Positions 22,695 through 31,788 of a DNA stretch of 64,000 nt are shown here, piece after piece. A program made the position numbers and the translations under genes. The notes beneath the pieces are model-generated. The model ran no database searches. It was not told the origin of the DNA and saw only the letters and a list, made by a program, of their open reading frames with translations. Each line of letters opens with the position of its first letter. Positions within the stretch are counted from its first letter, which is position 1. This DNA comes from Ensifer adhaerens (GTDB taxonomy: Bacteria; Pseudomonadota; Alphaproteobacteria; Rhizobiales; Rhizobiaceae), in NCBI GenBank assembly GCA_900215285.1, contig OCMG01000004.1, forward strand, positions 2,712,001-2,776,000, read 5' to 3'.

Positions 22695-22967
22695 ACTCGA
22701 TTGTCCCCTTGCAACGCTACACAGTACAAAAACGTTTGCGGGTTCGACGACGACGCATCCTGTCCCGCGCCGCCGGCTTATGCCGCCTTTTAATCTAACT
22801 GTTCCTTAAACATGACGGGAAAGAGGCAGATTGCCCAAGCAAAGGGGCAACAGAGACAGCTTCTTTCTCGGTATGGTTAGCGAACAGTTAAAAAGGACGG
22901 TCGAACTATTCCTTCGGAGAGGCGGATTGTCAAATTCACAGCGGATTTACTGCAAAACACGGTTAAC

Positions 22968-24098
22968 TCAGACCGGGTCGATGTCACCCCTCGCCCAGTT
23001 CTCCATCGTTTCCGCATAGAAGTCGGCAAAGCGATTTTCGGCGATCGCCGCGCGGATGCCCTGCATCAGTTCCTGATAGTAGGCGAGATTGTGCCAGGAG
23101 AGCAGCATGCCGCCCAGCGCCTCGTTGGCGCGGACGAGATGGTGCAGATAGGCGCGGGAATAGTCGCGCGAGGCCGGGCAGGACGAGGCTTCGTCGAGCG
23201 GGCGCAGATCCTCGGCATGGCGGGCGTTGCGGATGTTCACCTTGCCGCGGCGCGTGAAGGCGAGGCCGTGGCGGCCGGAGCGGGTCGGCATGACGCAGTC
23301 AAACATGTCGACGCCGACAGCGACCGATTTCAGGATGTCTTCGGGCGTGCCGACACCCATGAGATAGCGGGGCTTTTCGTTGGGGAGCACGGGCAGCGTC
23401 GTCTCCAGCATCTGAAGCATGACTGCCTGCGGCTCGCCGACAGCGAGACCGCCGATGGCATAGCCCTTGAGATCGAGCGCCTTCAGCGCTTCGGCCGAGC
23501 GGACGCGCAAGTCCGGCTGGTCGCCGCCCTGCACGATGCCGAACATCGCCTTGCCGGGCTGGTTGCCGAAGGCGACCTTGCAGCGTTCGGCCCAGCGCAC
23601 CGACATTTCCATGGCGCGTTCGATTTCCTTGCGTTCGGCGGGCAGCGCCACGCATTCGTCGAGCTGCATCTGAATATCGCTATCAAGCAGGCCCTGAATC
23701 TCGATCGATCGTTCCGGCGACATGTGGTGCAGGGAGCCGTCAACATGGCTCTTGAAGGTGACGCCCTGTTCATCGAGCTTGCGCAGGCCGGAGAGCGACA
23801 TGACCTGGAAGCCGCCGCTATCGGTGAGGATCGGCTTTTCCCAGCGGATGAGATTGTGCAGGCCGCCGAGACGCGCGACGCGTTCAGCACCCGGACGCAG
23901 CATCAGGTGATAAGTATTGCCGAGAATGATATCGGCGCCGAGATCGCGGACCTGGTCGAGATACATGGCCTTGACCGTGCCGACCGTGCCGACCGGCATG
24001 AAGGCGGGCGTGCGGATCTCGCCGCGCGGCATGGAAATCTGGCCAAGGCGCGCCTTGCCGTCCGTGTTCTTGAGCTGGAATTGAAAGGCTTGGCTCAT
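22968..24098 (-). CDS. tgt: tRNA-guanine (queuine) transglycosylase
   Basis: A 376-aa TIM-barrel enzyme that swaps guanine 34 for preQ1 in GUN-anticodon tRNAs. It has [29 protein letters not shown] with the catalytic Asp, and the [17 protein letters not shown] segment. In the C-terminal zinc region the usual C-x-C-x2-C reads S-S-C-P-A-S before [10 protein letters not shown], so only one of three cysteines is kept, although the His ligand (SWHNLAY) is present. The start overlaps the queA stop by four bases, so queA and tgt form a coupled pair for queuosine synthesis. Confidence 0.96.
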   Translation of the reverse strand: MSQAFQFQLKNTDGKARLGQISMPRGEIRTPAFMPVGTVGTVKAMYLDQVRDLGADIILGNTYHLMLRPGAERVARLGGLHNLIRWEKPILTDSGGFQVMSLSGLRKLDEQGVTFKSHVDGSLHHMSPERSIEIQGLLDSDIQMQLDECVALPAERKEIERAMEMSVRWAERCKVAFGNQPGKAMFGIVQGGDQPDLRVRSAEALKALDLKGYAIGGLAVGEPQAVMLQMLETTLPVLPNEKPRYLMGVGTPEDILKSVAVGVDMFDCVMPTRSGRHGLAFTRRGKVNIRNARHAEDLRPLDEASSCPASRDYSRAYLHHLVRANEALGGMLLSWHNLAYYQELMQGIRAAIAENRFADFYAETMENWARGDIDPV

Positions 24099-25177
24099 CG
24101 GTCGTTCCTGAATAGCAGGCTCGAATCCCCGTAGGAATAGAAGCGGTAGCCGTTTTCGATCGCGTGTTCATAGGCCGCATGCATGGTCTCGAAGCCGGCA
24201 AAGGCGGAGACGAGCATGAAGAGCGTCGATTTCGGCAGGTGGAAATTGGTCATCAGCACGTCGATGGCGCGGAAGCGGTAGCCGGGCGTGATGAAGATAT
24301 CTGTCGCGCCGGACCAGGCCTCGATGACGCCATCCTCGCGGGCGGCGCTTTCGAGGAGGCGCAACGAGGTCGTGCCGACAGAGACGATGCGACCGCCGCG
24401 GGCGCGAACGGCGTTCAGGGCCGCTGCGGTCTCGGCGCTCACATATCCGCGCTCCTCGTGCATCTTGTGGTCTGCCGTGTCGTCGGCCTTCACAGGCAGA
24501 AAGGTGCCGGCGCCGACATGCAGCGTCACGAAATGCCGTTCTATGCCGCGCTTGTCGAGCGCATCGAAAAGGCGCGGGGTAAAATGCAGGCCGGCAGTCG
24601 GGGCTGCGACTGCGCCGTTCTCGCGCGCGTAAATGGTCTGGTAGTCGGTCTTGTCCTTGTCGTCCTCGGCACGCTTGGCCGCGATATAGGGCGGCAGCGG
24701 AATGTGACCGGCGGAGAAGATCGCCTCGTCCAGCATAGGGCCGGAGAGATCGAAGAGTAGCGTGACTTCCGCCTCATCGCGCGCCTCGACGGTCGCGTCG
24801 AGCGTGCCGAGCATGCAGGTCTCGCCGGCATGGCCAAACTGGATACGGTCGCCGGGCTTGAGGCGCTTTGCCGGACGGGCAAAGGCCTTCCAGCGGGCAC
24901 CGTCGACGCGCATGTGCAGCGTGACGGAAATGCTCGCCCCCTCGCCGCCTTCGCGGGTCCGGAAGCCTTCGAGCTGCGCCGGAATGACCTTGGTGTCATT
25001 GAAGACCAGCGCATCGCCGGGCTGAAGGAAGTTAGGCAGATCGAGCACACTATTGTCGGAGAGAACCGGATCGGCATTGGCGTTGACGACGAGCATGCGC
25101 GCGCTGTCGCGCGGATCGGCAGGCCGCAGCGCAATGTTTTCCTCAGGCAGGTCGAAGTCGAACAGGTCTACACGCAT
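24095..25177 (-). CDS. queA: S-adenosylmethionine:tRNA ribosyltransferase-isomerase
   Basis: A 360-aa enzyme that transfers the ribosyl moiety of SAM to preQ1-modified tRNA, making epoxyqueuosine. Recognised by the N-terminal [44 protein letters not shown] and [17 protein letters not shown] motifs. Start chosen at ATG 25177; a TTG 12 bp upstream in frame is possible. It is upstream of and coupled to tgt, and is separated from the cyclophilin operon by a strong terminator. Confidence 0.96.
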   Translation of the reverse strand: MRVDLFDFDLPEENIALRPADPRDSARMLVVNANADPVLSDNSVLDLPNFLQPGDALVFNDTKVIPAQLEGFRTREGGEGASISVTLHMRVDGARWKAFARPAKRLKPGDRIQFGHAGETCMLGTLDATVEARDEAEVTLLFDLSGPMLDEAIFSAGHIPLPPYIAAKRAEDDKDKTDYQTIYARENGAVAAPTAGLHFTPRLFDALDKRGIERHFVTLHVGAGTFLPVKADDTADHKMHEERGYVSAETAAALNAVRARGGRIVSVGTTSLRLLESAAREDGVIEAWSGATDIFITPGYRFRAIDVLMTNFHLPKSTLFMLVSAFAGFETMHAAYEHAIENGYRFYSYGDSSLLFRNDR

Positions 25178-25221
25178 GGCACTTGTCAAAACTTTGGGCG
25201 ATTGCGGACGCCTTAAACATG

Positions 25222-25250
25222 AAAACGCCCCGGCAGCAAAGGCCGGGGCG
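25222..25250 (-). terminator. Terminator of the coaD-ppi-ppi operon
   Basis: A perfect 9-bp stem (CGCCCCGGC / GCCGGGGCG) with a 7-nt loop. Read on the minus strand it is followed by GTTTTC-type T-rich sequence, 25 bp after the second cyclophilin stop and before queA. Confidence 0.75.
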
Positions 25251-25274
25251 CCATTTTGATGTCGCCGGAGGCGA

Positions 25275-25784
25275 TCAGACGTCGGCAGCGACCTTCATCG
25301 AAGTGATCGTGTCCGGATTGCGAACGGGTTCGCCGCGCTCGATCTTGTCGATATTGTCCATACCTTCGATGACCTGACCCCAGACGGAATACTGGCGGTT
25401 CAGCCACGGTGCGTCGGTGAAGCAGATGAAGAACTGCGAGTTGGCGGAGTTCGGGTTCTGCGAACGGGCCATCGAGCAGGTGCCGCGCACGTGGCTCATG
25501 TTGGAGAACTCGGCCTTCAGATCCGGCTTTTCCGAGCCGCCCATGCCGGCGCGGGCCGGGTTGAAGTCCTTGCCGCCCGTCTTGCCGAACTTCACGTCGC
25601 CCGTTTGGGCCATGAAGTCTTCGATCACACGGTGGAAGACGACGCCATCGTAAGCGCCTTCGCGAGCCAGTTCCTTGATGCGCGCGACATGGCCGGGGGC
25701 CAGATCCGGCAGAAGCTGGATGACGACCTTACCCTTGGTCGTTTCCATGATGATTGTGTTTTCCGGATCCTTGATCTCGGCCAT
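25275..25784 (-). CDS. ppiB: Cytoplasmic peptidyl-prolyl cis-trans isomerase (cyclophilin)
   Basis: A 169-aa cyclophilin without signal peptide. The catalytic core shows [30 protein letters not shown] and [24 protein letters not shown], including the conserved active-site Arg, Phe and Gln. It catalyses proline isomerisation during protein folding. It lies 44 bp downstream of an exported paralogue, and the two probably arose by duplication. Confidence 0.95.
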   Translation of the reverse strand: MAEIKDPENTIIMETTKGKVVIQLLPDLAPGHVARIKELAREGAYDGVVFHRVIEDFMAQTGDVKFGKTGGKDFNPARAGMGGSEKPDLKAEFSNMSHVRGTCSMARSQNPNSANSQFFICFTDAPWLNRQYSVWGQVIEGMDNIDKIERGEPVRNPDTITSMKVAADV

Positions 25785-25828
25785 GGGTTCTCTCCTTCAG
25801 TCTAATGGTTTGCGACAAGGGCAGCCGG

Positions 25829-26398
25829 TCAGGGCTTGCCGACCGTCACCTTGATCATCTTGTCGGGGTTGGAAACTTCGCCATTGCTGCCTTCGCCGCG
25901 CTTGATCTTGTCGACGAATTCCATGCCGGAAACGACCTTTCCGACGACCGTGTACTGGCCATTGAGGAAGGAGCCCGGGGCGAACATGATGAAGAACTGC
26001 GAGTTGGCAGAATCGGGGTCTTGCGAACGGGCCATGCCGACCGTGCCGCGCTCGAAGGGAACCTTCGAGAACTCAGCCTTCAGGTCTGGAAGGCTGGAGC
26101 CACCCATGCCGGCCATCTTCGGCTGGTAGTTCTTGGCGGAATTTCCGTATTGCACGTCTCCGGTTTGCGCCATGAACCCGTCGATCACGCGGTGAAAGAC
26201 GACGCCGTCATACTCGCCCTTCTTGGCCAGCTCTTCCAGTCGCTTCACATGGTTCGGAGCAACTTCGGGCATCAGCTTGATGACAACCGGGCCATCCTTC
26301 AGCTGAATGGTCAGGTATTCGTCTGCCGCGCGGGCAATGGAAGCCGAAAAGGCAGCAATCGAAACGAGGCCGGCTGCAAGGATGTGAGACAGTTTCAT
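25829..26398 (-). CDS. Periplasmic peptidyl-prolyl cis-trans isomerase (cyclophilin)
   Basis: A 189-aa cyclophilin with a cleavable signal peptide (MKLSHILAAGLVSIAAFSASIARA, about 24 residues), so it acts in the periplasm. It has the same core as its neighbour: FHRVIDGFMAQTGD, ERGTVGMARSQDPDSANSQFF and TVVGKVVSGMEFVDKI. The pair of exported and cytoplasmic cyclophilins downstream of coaD is a recurrent rhizobial arrangement. The gap to coaD is 21 bp. Confidence 0.95.
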   Translation of the reverse strand: MKLSHILAAGLVSIAAFSASIARAADEYLTIQLKDGPVVIKLMPEVAPNHVKRLEELAKKGEYDGVVFHRVIDGFMAQTGDVQYGNSAKNYQPKMAGMGGSSLPDLKAEFSKVPFERGTVGMARSQDPDSANSQFFIMFAPGSFLNGQYTVVGKVVSGMEFVDKIKRGEGSNGEVSNPDKMIKVTVGKP

Positions 26399-26419
26399 GG
26401 AAGCTCCGTGAAGTGAAAA

Positions 26420-26917
26420 TCAGGTGCGCGCCGTCTTGGCGGTGAGCGCTTTGAGAACGGCGCCAGGAACGAAGGCACTGACATCGCCGCCCATGAGCGC
26501 GATCTGCCTGACCAATGTGGCGGTAATGGGCCGCGAGGTTGCCCCTGCAGGCACGAAGACCGTCTGGATGTCGGGCGCCATCTGGCTGTTCATGCCGGCC
26601 ATTTGCATTTCATAGTCCAGATCGGTTCCGTCGCGCAGCCCGCGGATCAGGACCGAAGCGCCGGCCTGACGGGTCGCATCGACGGCCAGATTGCCAAAGG
26701 AGATCACCTCGATCCGCGCCTCTGCCTCGGGCAGTGCCGCTCGCACGGAACTGCGGATCAGGTCCGCCCGTTCCTCGAATGTGAAGAGCGGCGCCTTGCC
26801 GGGATGAATGCCGATGCCGACGATCACGCGCTCACACAAGTTCAGCGATTGCAGAAGTACATCGAGATGACCGTTGGTCATCGGATCGAATGAACCTGGA
26901 TAGAAAGCAACGGTCAT
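26420..26917 (-). CDS. coaD: Phosphopantetheine adenylyltransferase
   Basis: A 165-aa nucleotidyltransferase that makes dephospho-CoA from 4'-phosphopantetheine and ATP. It shows the N-terminal [17 protein letters not shown] with the T/HxGH motif, [21 protein letters not shown] in the middle, and an ISSS-like segment read here as [15 protein letters not shown]. It is the first gene of the coaD-ppi-ppi operon. Confidence 0.96.
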   Translation of the reverse strand: MTVAFYPGSFDPMTNGHLDVLLQSLNLCERVIVGIGIHPGKAPLFTFEERADLIRSSVRAALPEAEARIEVISFGNLAVDATRQAGASVLIRGLRDGTDLDYEMQMAGMNSQMAPDIQTVFVPAGATSRPITATLVRQIALMGGDVSAFVPGAVLKALTAKTART

Positions 26918-27125
26918 CGGAGTCCCAAGAATGTTCGCCGCCTTTTGTCACGGATGCCGCCCGGCTGCAAGCAAAATGGCCTGTCGAGGCCGGTTCCCGA
27001 ACCTGAACACGGTATGAATGCGCCATTCAAGAGCGCTTCAGGCCGGCTCTCATAATCTGTCAACCATACCGGATCAAGAAAGCCGGATGGAACCAAATTG
27101 AAGTCCTGGCGTTGAGGATTTGGAA

Positions 27126-27293
27126 ATGCTTGCCGTGTTGATGATAGGCGCAGCAATTGCCGCACTTGGACTTGAGTTGCTTCTCGGAAGCCATTTCGGG
27201 ACAGAACTAAGAGAGCGGATTGCCAGCTTTGTAACAGCGTCAACCCGGCGGAACCGTACGATAAACCGGATACGGACCCTGAAGGAGAACTGA
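27126..27293 (+). CDS. Small hypothetical membrane protein, 55 aa
   Basis: An ATG-initiated 55-codon ORF too short for usual gene callers. The N-terminal half is hydrophobic (MLAVLMIGAAIAALGLELLL) and the C-terminal third is strongly basic (STRRNRTINRIRTLKEN). It is followed after one base by another small ORF whose ribosome-binding site (AAGGAG) lies inside this ORF's last codons, and the pair ends at a strong terminator. No family recognised. The tight coupling and terminator support a real mini-operon; function unknown. Confidence 0.5.
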   Translation: MLAVLMIGAAIAALGLELLLGSHFGTELRERIASFVTASTRRNRTINRIRTLKEN

Positions 27294-27294
27294 A

Positions 27295-27432
27295 ATGCTC
27301 ATCATGTCTGCCCTCGCCGGATTGATCGCCGCGATGTTCACGGCTTCCTTTGCTGCAACTATTGTTGCAATGCGTCACGAAGAAGTGAACGGCGAAGACG
27401 CGCAAAACGGGTACAATCGCCCCGTATTCTGA
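27295..27432 (+). CDS. Small hypothetical membrane protein, 45 aa
   Basis: A 45-codon ORF with an N-terminal hydrophobic helix (MLIMSALAGLIAAMFTASFAATIVA, shown in part) followed by a polar acidic tail containing NGEDAQNGYNRPVF. AAGGAG lies 5 bp before the ATG. The stop is about 30 bp before a hairpin with T-run. No homologue recognised. It resembles single-pass small membrane proteins that act as modulators, but nothing here shows a partner. Confidence 0.55.
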   Translation: MLIMSALAGLIAAMFTASFAATIVAMRHEEVNGEDAQNGYNRPVF

Positions 27433-27461
27433 ATTTTCCAAGGCCTCCAGCCTTAAAGTCG

Positions 27462-27497
27462 AAGCCGGATGGGTTCCCTGCCCCATCCGGCTTTTTC
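27462..27497 (+). terminator. Terminator of the first small-protein pair
   Basis: A perfect 12-bp stem (AAGCCGGATGGG / CCCATCCGGCTT) with an 8-nt loop, followed by TTTCTTTT. Confidence 0.9.
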
Positions 27498-27641
27498 TTT
27501 TGTCGACCATCGCGAGGTTGCGGAGTTTTCTGAACGCCAGATGAACGAGCCGTTCAAGCTGGTTTCAGTTGCGATGCAATAAAACTGTCACCAATGGCGC
27601 TGGGATCTCCCATTCGGCGCCCGAGCAAATGAGGTGACGAA

Positions 27642-27779
27642 ATGTTTGCAGTACACATGATCCTTTCCGTTATCGTTCCCGTAGGAATGATTGCGACGAT
27701 CGCCATCATTGGCGAACAGCGCAACGTTCGTCGCATCAGCGCGCGCAACATGAAGTTCGCTGCCGGCGCTGCGAAGTAA
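27642..27779 (+). CDS. Small hypothetical membrane protein, 45 aa
   Basis: A 45-codon ORF with an N-terminal membrane helix (MFAVHMILSVIVPVGMIATI) followed by a basic tail (RNVRRISARNMKFAAGAAK). A GAGGTGA ribosome-binding site precedes the ATG. Directly after the stop comes a terminator whose stem nearly repeats that of the preceding small-protein pair, suggesting a related transcription unit or duplication. No family recognised; the length and topology are those of regulatory micro-proteins, which is only a guess. Confidence 0.55.
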   Translation: MFAVHMILSVIVPVGMIATIAIIGEQRNVRRISARNMKFAAGAAK

Positions 27780-27811
27780 GTTTTGAAAGCTGAATGACCC
27801 CAGTGTTCAAG

Positions 27812-27843
27812 CCGGATGGTTCCACTGACCATCCGGTTTTTTT
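27812..27843 (+). terminator. Terminator of the second small-protein gene
   Basis: A 9-bp stem (CCGGATGGT / ACCATCCGG) with a 7-nt loop and a 7-T run. The stem resembles that of the terminator 350 bp upstream (GCCGGATGG core). It lies between this small ORF and the convergent mfd gene. Confidence 0.9.
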
Positions 27844-27863
27844 CTGTGTTTCGACCACGGGCC

Positions 27864-30800
27864 TCAACCCTTCGCGAAACCGGCAAGCTGGGTCATGATC
27901 TGCGCGGCGGCGACAAGCCGGCGCTCCGGCTGCGGCAGGTCGCGCATCAGGAAGACGCTCTGGTCAGGACGGATCTTGGCCATGGAACCCTGCTTGCCGA
28001 TATAGCCGACAAGAGCCGCCGGGTTCGGGAATTCCTTGTTGCGGAACTGGATGACGACGCCCTTCGGGCCGGCATCGAGCTTTTCAACATTGGCGACCCG
28101 GCAAAGCCCCTTGATGTAGACGACCTTGAGGAGATGCTGGACCTCCATCGGCAGCGGGCCGAAGCGGTCGATGAGTTCTGCGCCGAAGGCATCGATCTCG
28201 GACGGTTCGGAGAGTTCGCCAAGCCGACGATAGAGGCCAAGCCGCAAGTGCAGGTCCGGGACATAATCTTCCGGGATCATGACGGAGGCACCGACCGAAA
28301 TCTGCGGCGACCATCCGGTATCGGCAATCTCGTCAATGCCCTTCACTTCGGCGACGGCTTCTTCCAGCATCTGCTGGTAAAGCTCGAAGCCGACTTCCTT
28401 GATATGGCCGGACTGCTCTTCGCCGAGCAGATTGCCAGCACCGCGAATGTCGAGGTCGTGGCTGGCCAGCTGGAAACCAGCGCCCAGCGTATCGAGTGAC
28501 TGCAGAACCTTGAGCCGACGTTCCGCCGTCTGTGTCAGCACCTTGTTGACCGGCAGCGTGAAGAGCGCGAAGGCGCGAACCTTCGAGCGTCCGACGCGGC
28601 CACGCAGCTGATAGAGCTGGGCAAGACCGAACATGTCGGCACGATGCACGATCATCGTGTTGGCGGTAGGCACGTCAAGGCCGGATTCGACGATGGTTGT
28701 CGAAAGCAATACGTCATACTGGCCGTCATAGAAGGCGTTCATGACGTCTTCCAGCTCGCTGGCCGCCATCTGGCCGTGGGCCACCGCGACCTTCAGTTCC
28801 GGCACGTTCTCTCTCAGGAAATCATGGATTTCCGAAAGATCCGATAGACGCGGGCAGACATAGAAACTCTGGCCGCCTCGATAATGCTCCCGCATCAGCG
28901 TCTCGCGGATGACGAGACCGTCAAATGGCGAGATGAAGGTGCGCACCGCCATGCGGTCGACGGGTGGCGTGGTGATGAGCGAGAGTTCGCGCACGCCGGT
29001 CATGGCCAGCTGCATGGTGCGCGGGATCGGCGTTGCGGAGAGCGTCAGGACGTGAATGTCCGATTTCAGCTCCTTAAGCCTTTCCTTGTGCTTGACGCCG
29101 AAATGCTGCTCCTCGTCGATGATCAGAAGGCCGAGATTGGCGAACTTGATGCCGCTGCCGAGCAGTGCATGCGTACCGACCACGATATCGGTCTTGCCGC
29201 TCGCCAGTTCTTCCTTCGTCAGCGCCAGTTCCTTGGACGTGACCAGACGGGAGGCCTGGTTGATGCGGATCGGCAACCCGCGGAAGCGCTCGACGAAGGT
29301 CTTGTAGTGCTGGCGCGCCAGCAGCGTCGTCGGCACGACAACGGCAACCTGAACGCCGTTCATGGCCGCGATGAAGGCGGCGCGCAGAGCCACTTCCGTC
29401 TTGCCGAAGCCGACATCGCCGCAGACGAGGCGATCCATCGGCTTGCCGGCGCCCAGATCCTCGCGCACGGCGTCGATCGCCGTCAGCTGATCATCCGTTT
29501 CGTCATAGGGGAAACGGGCTGCGAATTCGTCATAGACGCCGTCAGGTGCGGCGAGCACAGTGGCATGGCGCGTCAGCCGTTCGGCGGCGATGCGGATGAG
29601 ATGGCCGGCCATGTCGAGAAGACGCTTCTTGAGCTTGGCCTTGCGCGCCTGCCAGGCGACGCCGCCCAGCTTGTCGAGCGGGACTTCCGTGCCCTCGCCG
29701 CCGAAGCGCGAGAGAAGGTCGATGTTTTCGACCGGCAGGAAGAGCTTCGCGCCTTCGGCATATTGCAGTTCAAGGCAGGCGTGCGGCGCGCCGGCGGCCT
29801 CAATGGTGCGCAGGCCTACGAACCGACCGATGCCGTGTTCTGCATGAACGACGATCGCGCCCTCGTCCAGACCCGCGACTTCGGAGATATAATCGGCGCC
29901 GCGCTTGCGGCGCTTCGCCCGGCGCACCATGCGGTCGCCGAGAATGTCCTGTTCGCCGACGATGACGACATCGCCCGCCTCGAAGCCGCTTTCGAGCGAC
30001 AGCACGGCAGCTGCCGCCTCGCCCCTGTCGAGCGATTTCAGTTCGGAAAAGGCCTTGATTGGCTTTATGCGCGCGAGGCCATGTTCGGCAAGAACCTGAA
30101 GCAGGCGGTCGAGCGAGCCTTCCGACCAGCCTGCGATGACGACCTTGCGCCCTGCCGCCCGCTTGTCGGCGATATGCTTGACAGCGAGTTCGAAGACATT
30201 GACGCGCTCGCCCGTCTCTTCCGCTCCTTGCGCCTTCGCCCAACGCGGGCCAGGCCGCGCATCGGGCGTCATGACCTTTCGGCCTGCAAGTTCATCTTCC
30301 GCAAAGGGCGTGATGCGGATCGCGCCGCGGGCCGCGAGCATCTGCGACAGGCCCTCGGCGCTCAGATAGAGTTGTTCCGGCGGCACGGGCTTGTAGGGTG
30401 CGGATTGCGCCGTCTTGCCCTTTCCCGGCTCGCCGGCGGCCTTGCGCGCCTCGTAATAGTCTTCAATGAGGTTGGAACGCTCGCGGGCGGCCTCTTCCAG
30501 CGTATGGTCGGTGACGATGCGGAAGTTTTCGATCTGGTCGAGAACGGTGTCCAGCTCTTCGTAATAGAGCGGCAGCCAGTGCTCCATGCCGGCATAGCGC
30601 CGGCCTTCGGAGACCGCCTGATAAAGCGCGTCGTCGCGGGTCGCGGCACCGAACATCGAAAGGTAGTTGGTGCGGAACCGGCTGATCGTTTCCGGTGTCA
30701 GCGTCACTTCGCTCATCGGGTTGAGATCGAGCGAGCGGGCCTGTCCCGTCGTGCGCTGGCTGGCGGGGTCGAAATGGCGGATCGTTTCCAGCGTATCGCC

Positions 30801-31367
30801 GAAGAAGTCGAGGCGCACCGGCTCTGCCTCGCCCGGTACATAGACATCGAGAATTCCGCCGCGCACGGCGAACTCGCCGACCTCTCGGACGGTTGGCACG
30901 CGCTCGAAGCCGTTGCGCTCCAGCCGGGCGGCAATGTCCTCCATGCGGATGACCTGACCGGGGCGCGCCGAAAAGGCCAGCGCCTCGATGACATCGCGCG
31001 GTGGCACCTTCTGCAGAACGGCATTGGCCGTGGCGAGCAGAATGGCCGCATGGGGCTGCTTGGCGTGACGCGCCAGCGCGGCGAGCGTGGACAGCCGCTC
31101 GGCGGCGACATCGGCACCGGGCGATACGCGGTCATAAGGAAGGCAGTCCCAGCCGGGCAGCGTCAGCACCGGAATGTCAGGCGCGAAAAACGAGAGCAAT
31201 TGCGTGAGATCGGCCAGACGCTGACCGTCCGAAACCAGATAGGCAATGGCCGCCCTCGAACGCGCCATGTCGGCGAGGATCATCGCTTCCATGCCGGGCG
31301 GCACGGCGGCAATGGCACCCGGGCCGTCAGCGGCCAGAAGCTTCTTCACGTCCAGCGGGGATGTCAT
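27864..31367 (-). CDS. mfd: Transcription-repair coupling factor
   Basis: A 1167-aa SF2 translocase that removes stalled RNA polymerase and recruits UvrA. It has the UvrB-homology N-terminal module (VLTLPGWDCLPYDRVSP), the RNAP-interaction domain around GIGRFVGL, and helicase motifs: GDVGFGKTEVALRAAF (Walker A), DEEQHFGVKHKE (DEEQ box), LSATPIPRTM, and the GRVGRS motif VI. The C-terminal TRCF domain closes the protein. It follows sdhE by 22 bp on the same strand. Confidence 0.98.
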   Translation of the reverse strand: MTSPLDVKKLLAADGPGAIAAVPPGMEAMILADMARSRAAIAYLVSDGQRLADLTQLLSFFAPDIPVLTLPGWDCLPYDRVSPGADVAAERLSTLAALARHAKQPHAAILLATANAVLQKVPPRDVIEALAFSARPGQVIRMEDIAARLERNGFERVPTVREVGEFAVRGGILDVYVPGEAEPVRLDFFGDTLETIRHFDPASQRTTGQARSLDLNPMSEVTLTPETISRFRTNYLSMFGAATRDDALYQAVSEGRRYAGMEHWLPLYYEELDTVLDQIENFRIVTDHTLEEAARERSNLIEDYYEARKAAGEPGKGKTAQSAPYKPVPPEQLYLSAEGLSQMLAARGAIRITPFAEDELAGRKVMTPDARPGPRWAKAQGAEETGERVNVFELAVKHIADKRAAGRKVVIAGWSEGSLDRLLQVLAEHGLARIKPIKAFSELKSLDRGEAAAAVLSLESGFEAGDVVIVGEQDILGDRMVRRAKRRKRGADYISEVAGLDEGAIVVHAEHGIGRFVGLRTIEAAGAPHACLELQYAEGAKLFLPVENIDLLSRFGGEGTEVPLDKLGGVAWQARKAKLKKRLLDMAGHLIRIAAERLTRHATVLAAPDGVYDEFAARFPYDETDDQLTAIDAVREDLGAGKPMDRLVCGDVGFGKTEVALRAAFIAAMNGVQVAVVVPTTLLARQHYKTFVERFRGLPIRINQASRLVTSKELALTKEELASGKTDIVVGTHALLGSGIKFANLGLLIIDEEQHFGVKHKERLKELKSDIHVLTLSATPIPRTMQLAMTGVRELSLITTPPVDRMAVRTFISPFDGLVIRETLMREHYRGGQSFYVCPRLSDLSEIHDFLRENVPELKVAVAHGQMAASELEDVMNAFYDGQYDVLLSTTIVESGLDVPTANTMIVHRADMFGLAQLYQLRGRVGRSKVRAFALFTLPVNKVLTQTAERRLKVLQSLDTLGAGFQLASHDLDIRGAGNLLGEEQSGHIKEVGFELYQQMLEEAVAEVKGIDEIADTGWSPQISVGASVMIPEDYVPDLHLRLGLYRRLGELSEPSEIDAFGAELIDRFGPLPMEVQHLLKVVYIKGLCRVANVEKLDAGPKGVVIQFRNKEFPNPAALVGYIGKQGSMAKIRPDQSVFLMRDLPQPERRLVAAAQIMTQLAGFAKG

Positions 31368-31389
31368 CGGGCTTGCTCGTTCTGCGTGA

Positions 31390-31695
31390 TCAGGATTGCG
31401 GCTTCAGGATCGGGTCGAAGTCGGGACGGTAGGAGGCGATGCGTTCGAAGAGCGGCGTCTGATAAACCTCCGGCACCGGCTTTTCGCCGGTGATGAATTT
31501 CACGAGATCCGCATCCTCTTCGGCCATAATGCGTTCCAGCTCGTCGAGTTCCTCATCCGACAGCGTTGCGATCTCGTCATCGGCGAACTGGCCGAGGATC
31601 AGGTCCATCTCGCGGATGCCGCGATGCCAGGCGCGAAAAAGAATGCGCTTGCGGCGCGGCGAGATGTCGGCGCTCGAACGTGTCGTTCCGGTCAT
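31390..31695 (-). CDS. sdhE: FAD assembly factor SdhE (succinate dehydrogenase assembly factor 2)
   Basis: A 101-aa protein with the conserved RILFRAWHRGIREMDLILG segment, which includes the RGxxE motif needed for covalent flavinylation of succinate dehydrogenase, followed by an acidic helix (DEELDELERIMAEEDADL). I chose ATG 31695 because the conserved sequence starts a few residues later; the open frame continues much further upstream over the divergent recG start. It is transcribed with mfd. Confidence 0.93.
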   Translation of the reverse strand: MTGTTRSSADISPRRKRILFRAWHRGIREMDLILGQFADDEIATLSDEELDELERIMAEEDADLVKFITGEKPVPEVYQTPLFERIASYRPDFDPILKPQS

Positions 31696-31788
31696 GCTTC
31701 GTTCCTCAATAATGTCGGTCTCTATAGTCCTTGGAAATCGCCTTGTCAGCCTTGCATTTACGCGAATTTGCGGGGCATGGTTCGGACC

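Noticed and set aside
26914..27510. 198-codon minus-strand ORF opposite the small-protein genes
   Set aside because: Low-complexity, no ribosome-binding site, covers two terminators and the start of coaD; judged a shadow.
28884..31493. 869-codon plus-strand open frame opposite mfd
   Set aside because: Rich in Arg/His/Asp without domains, typical of a shadow frame; mfd on the other strand is certain.
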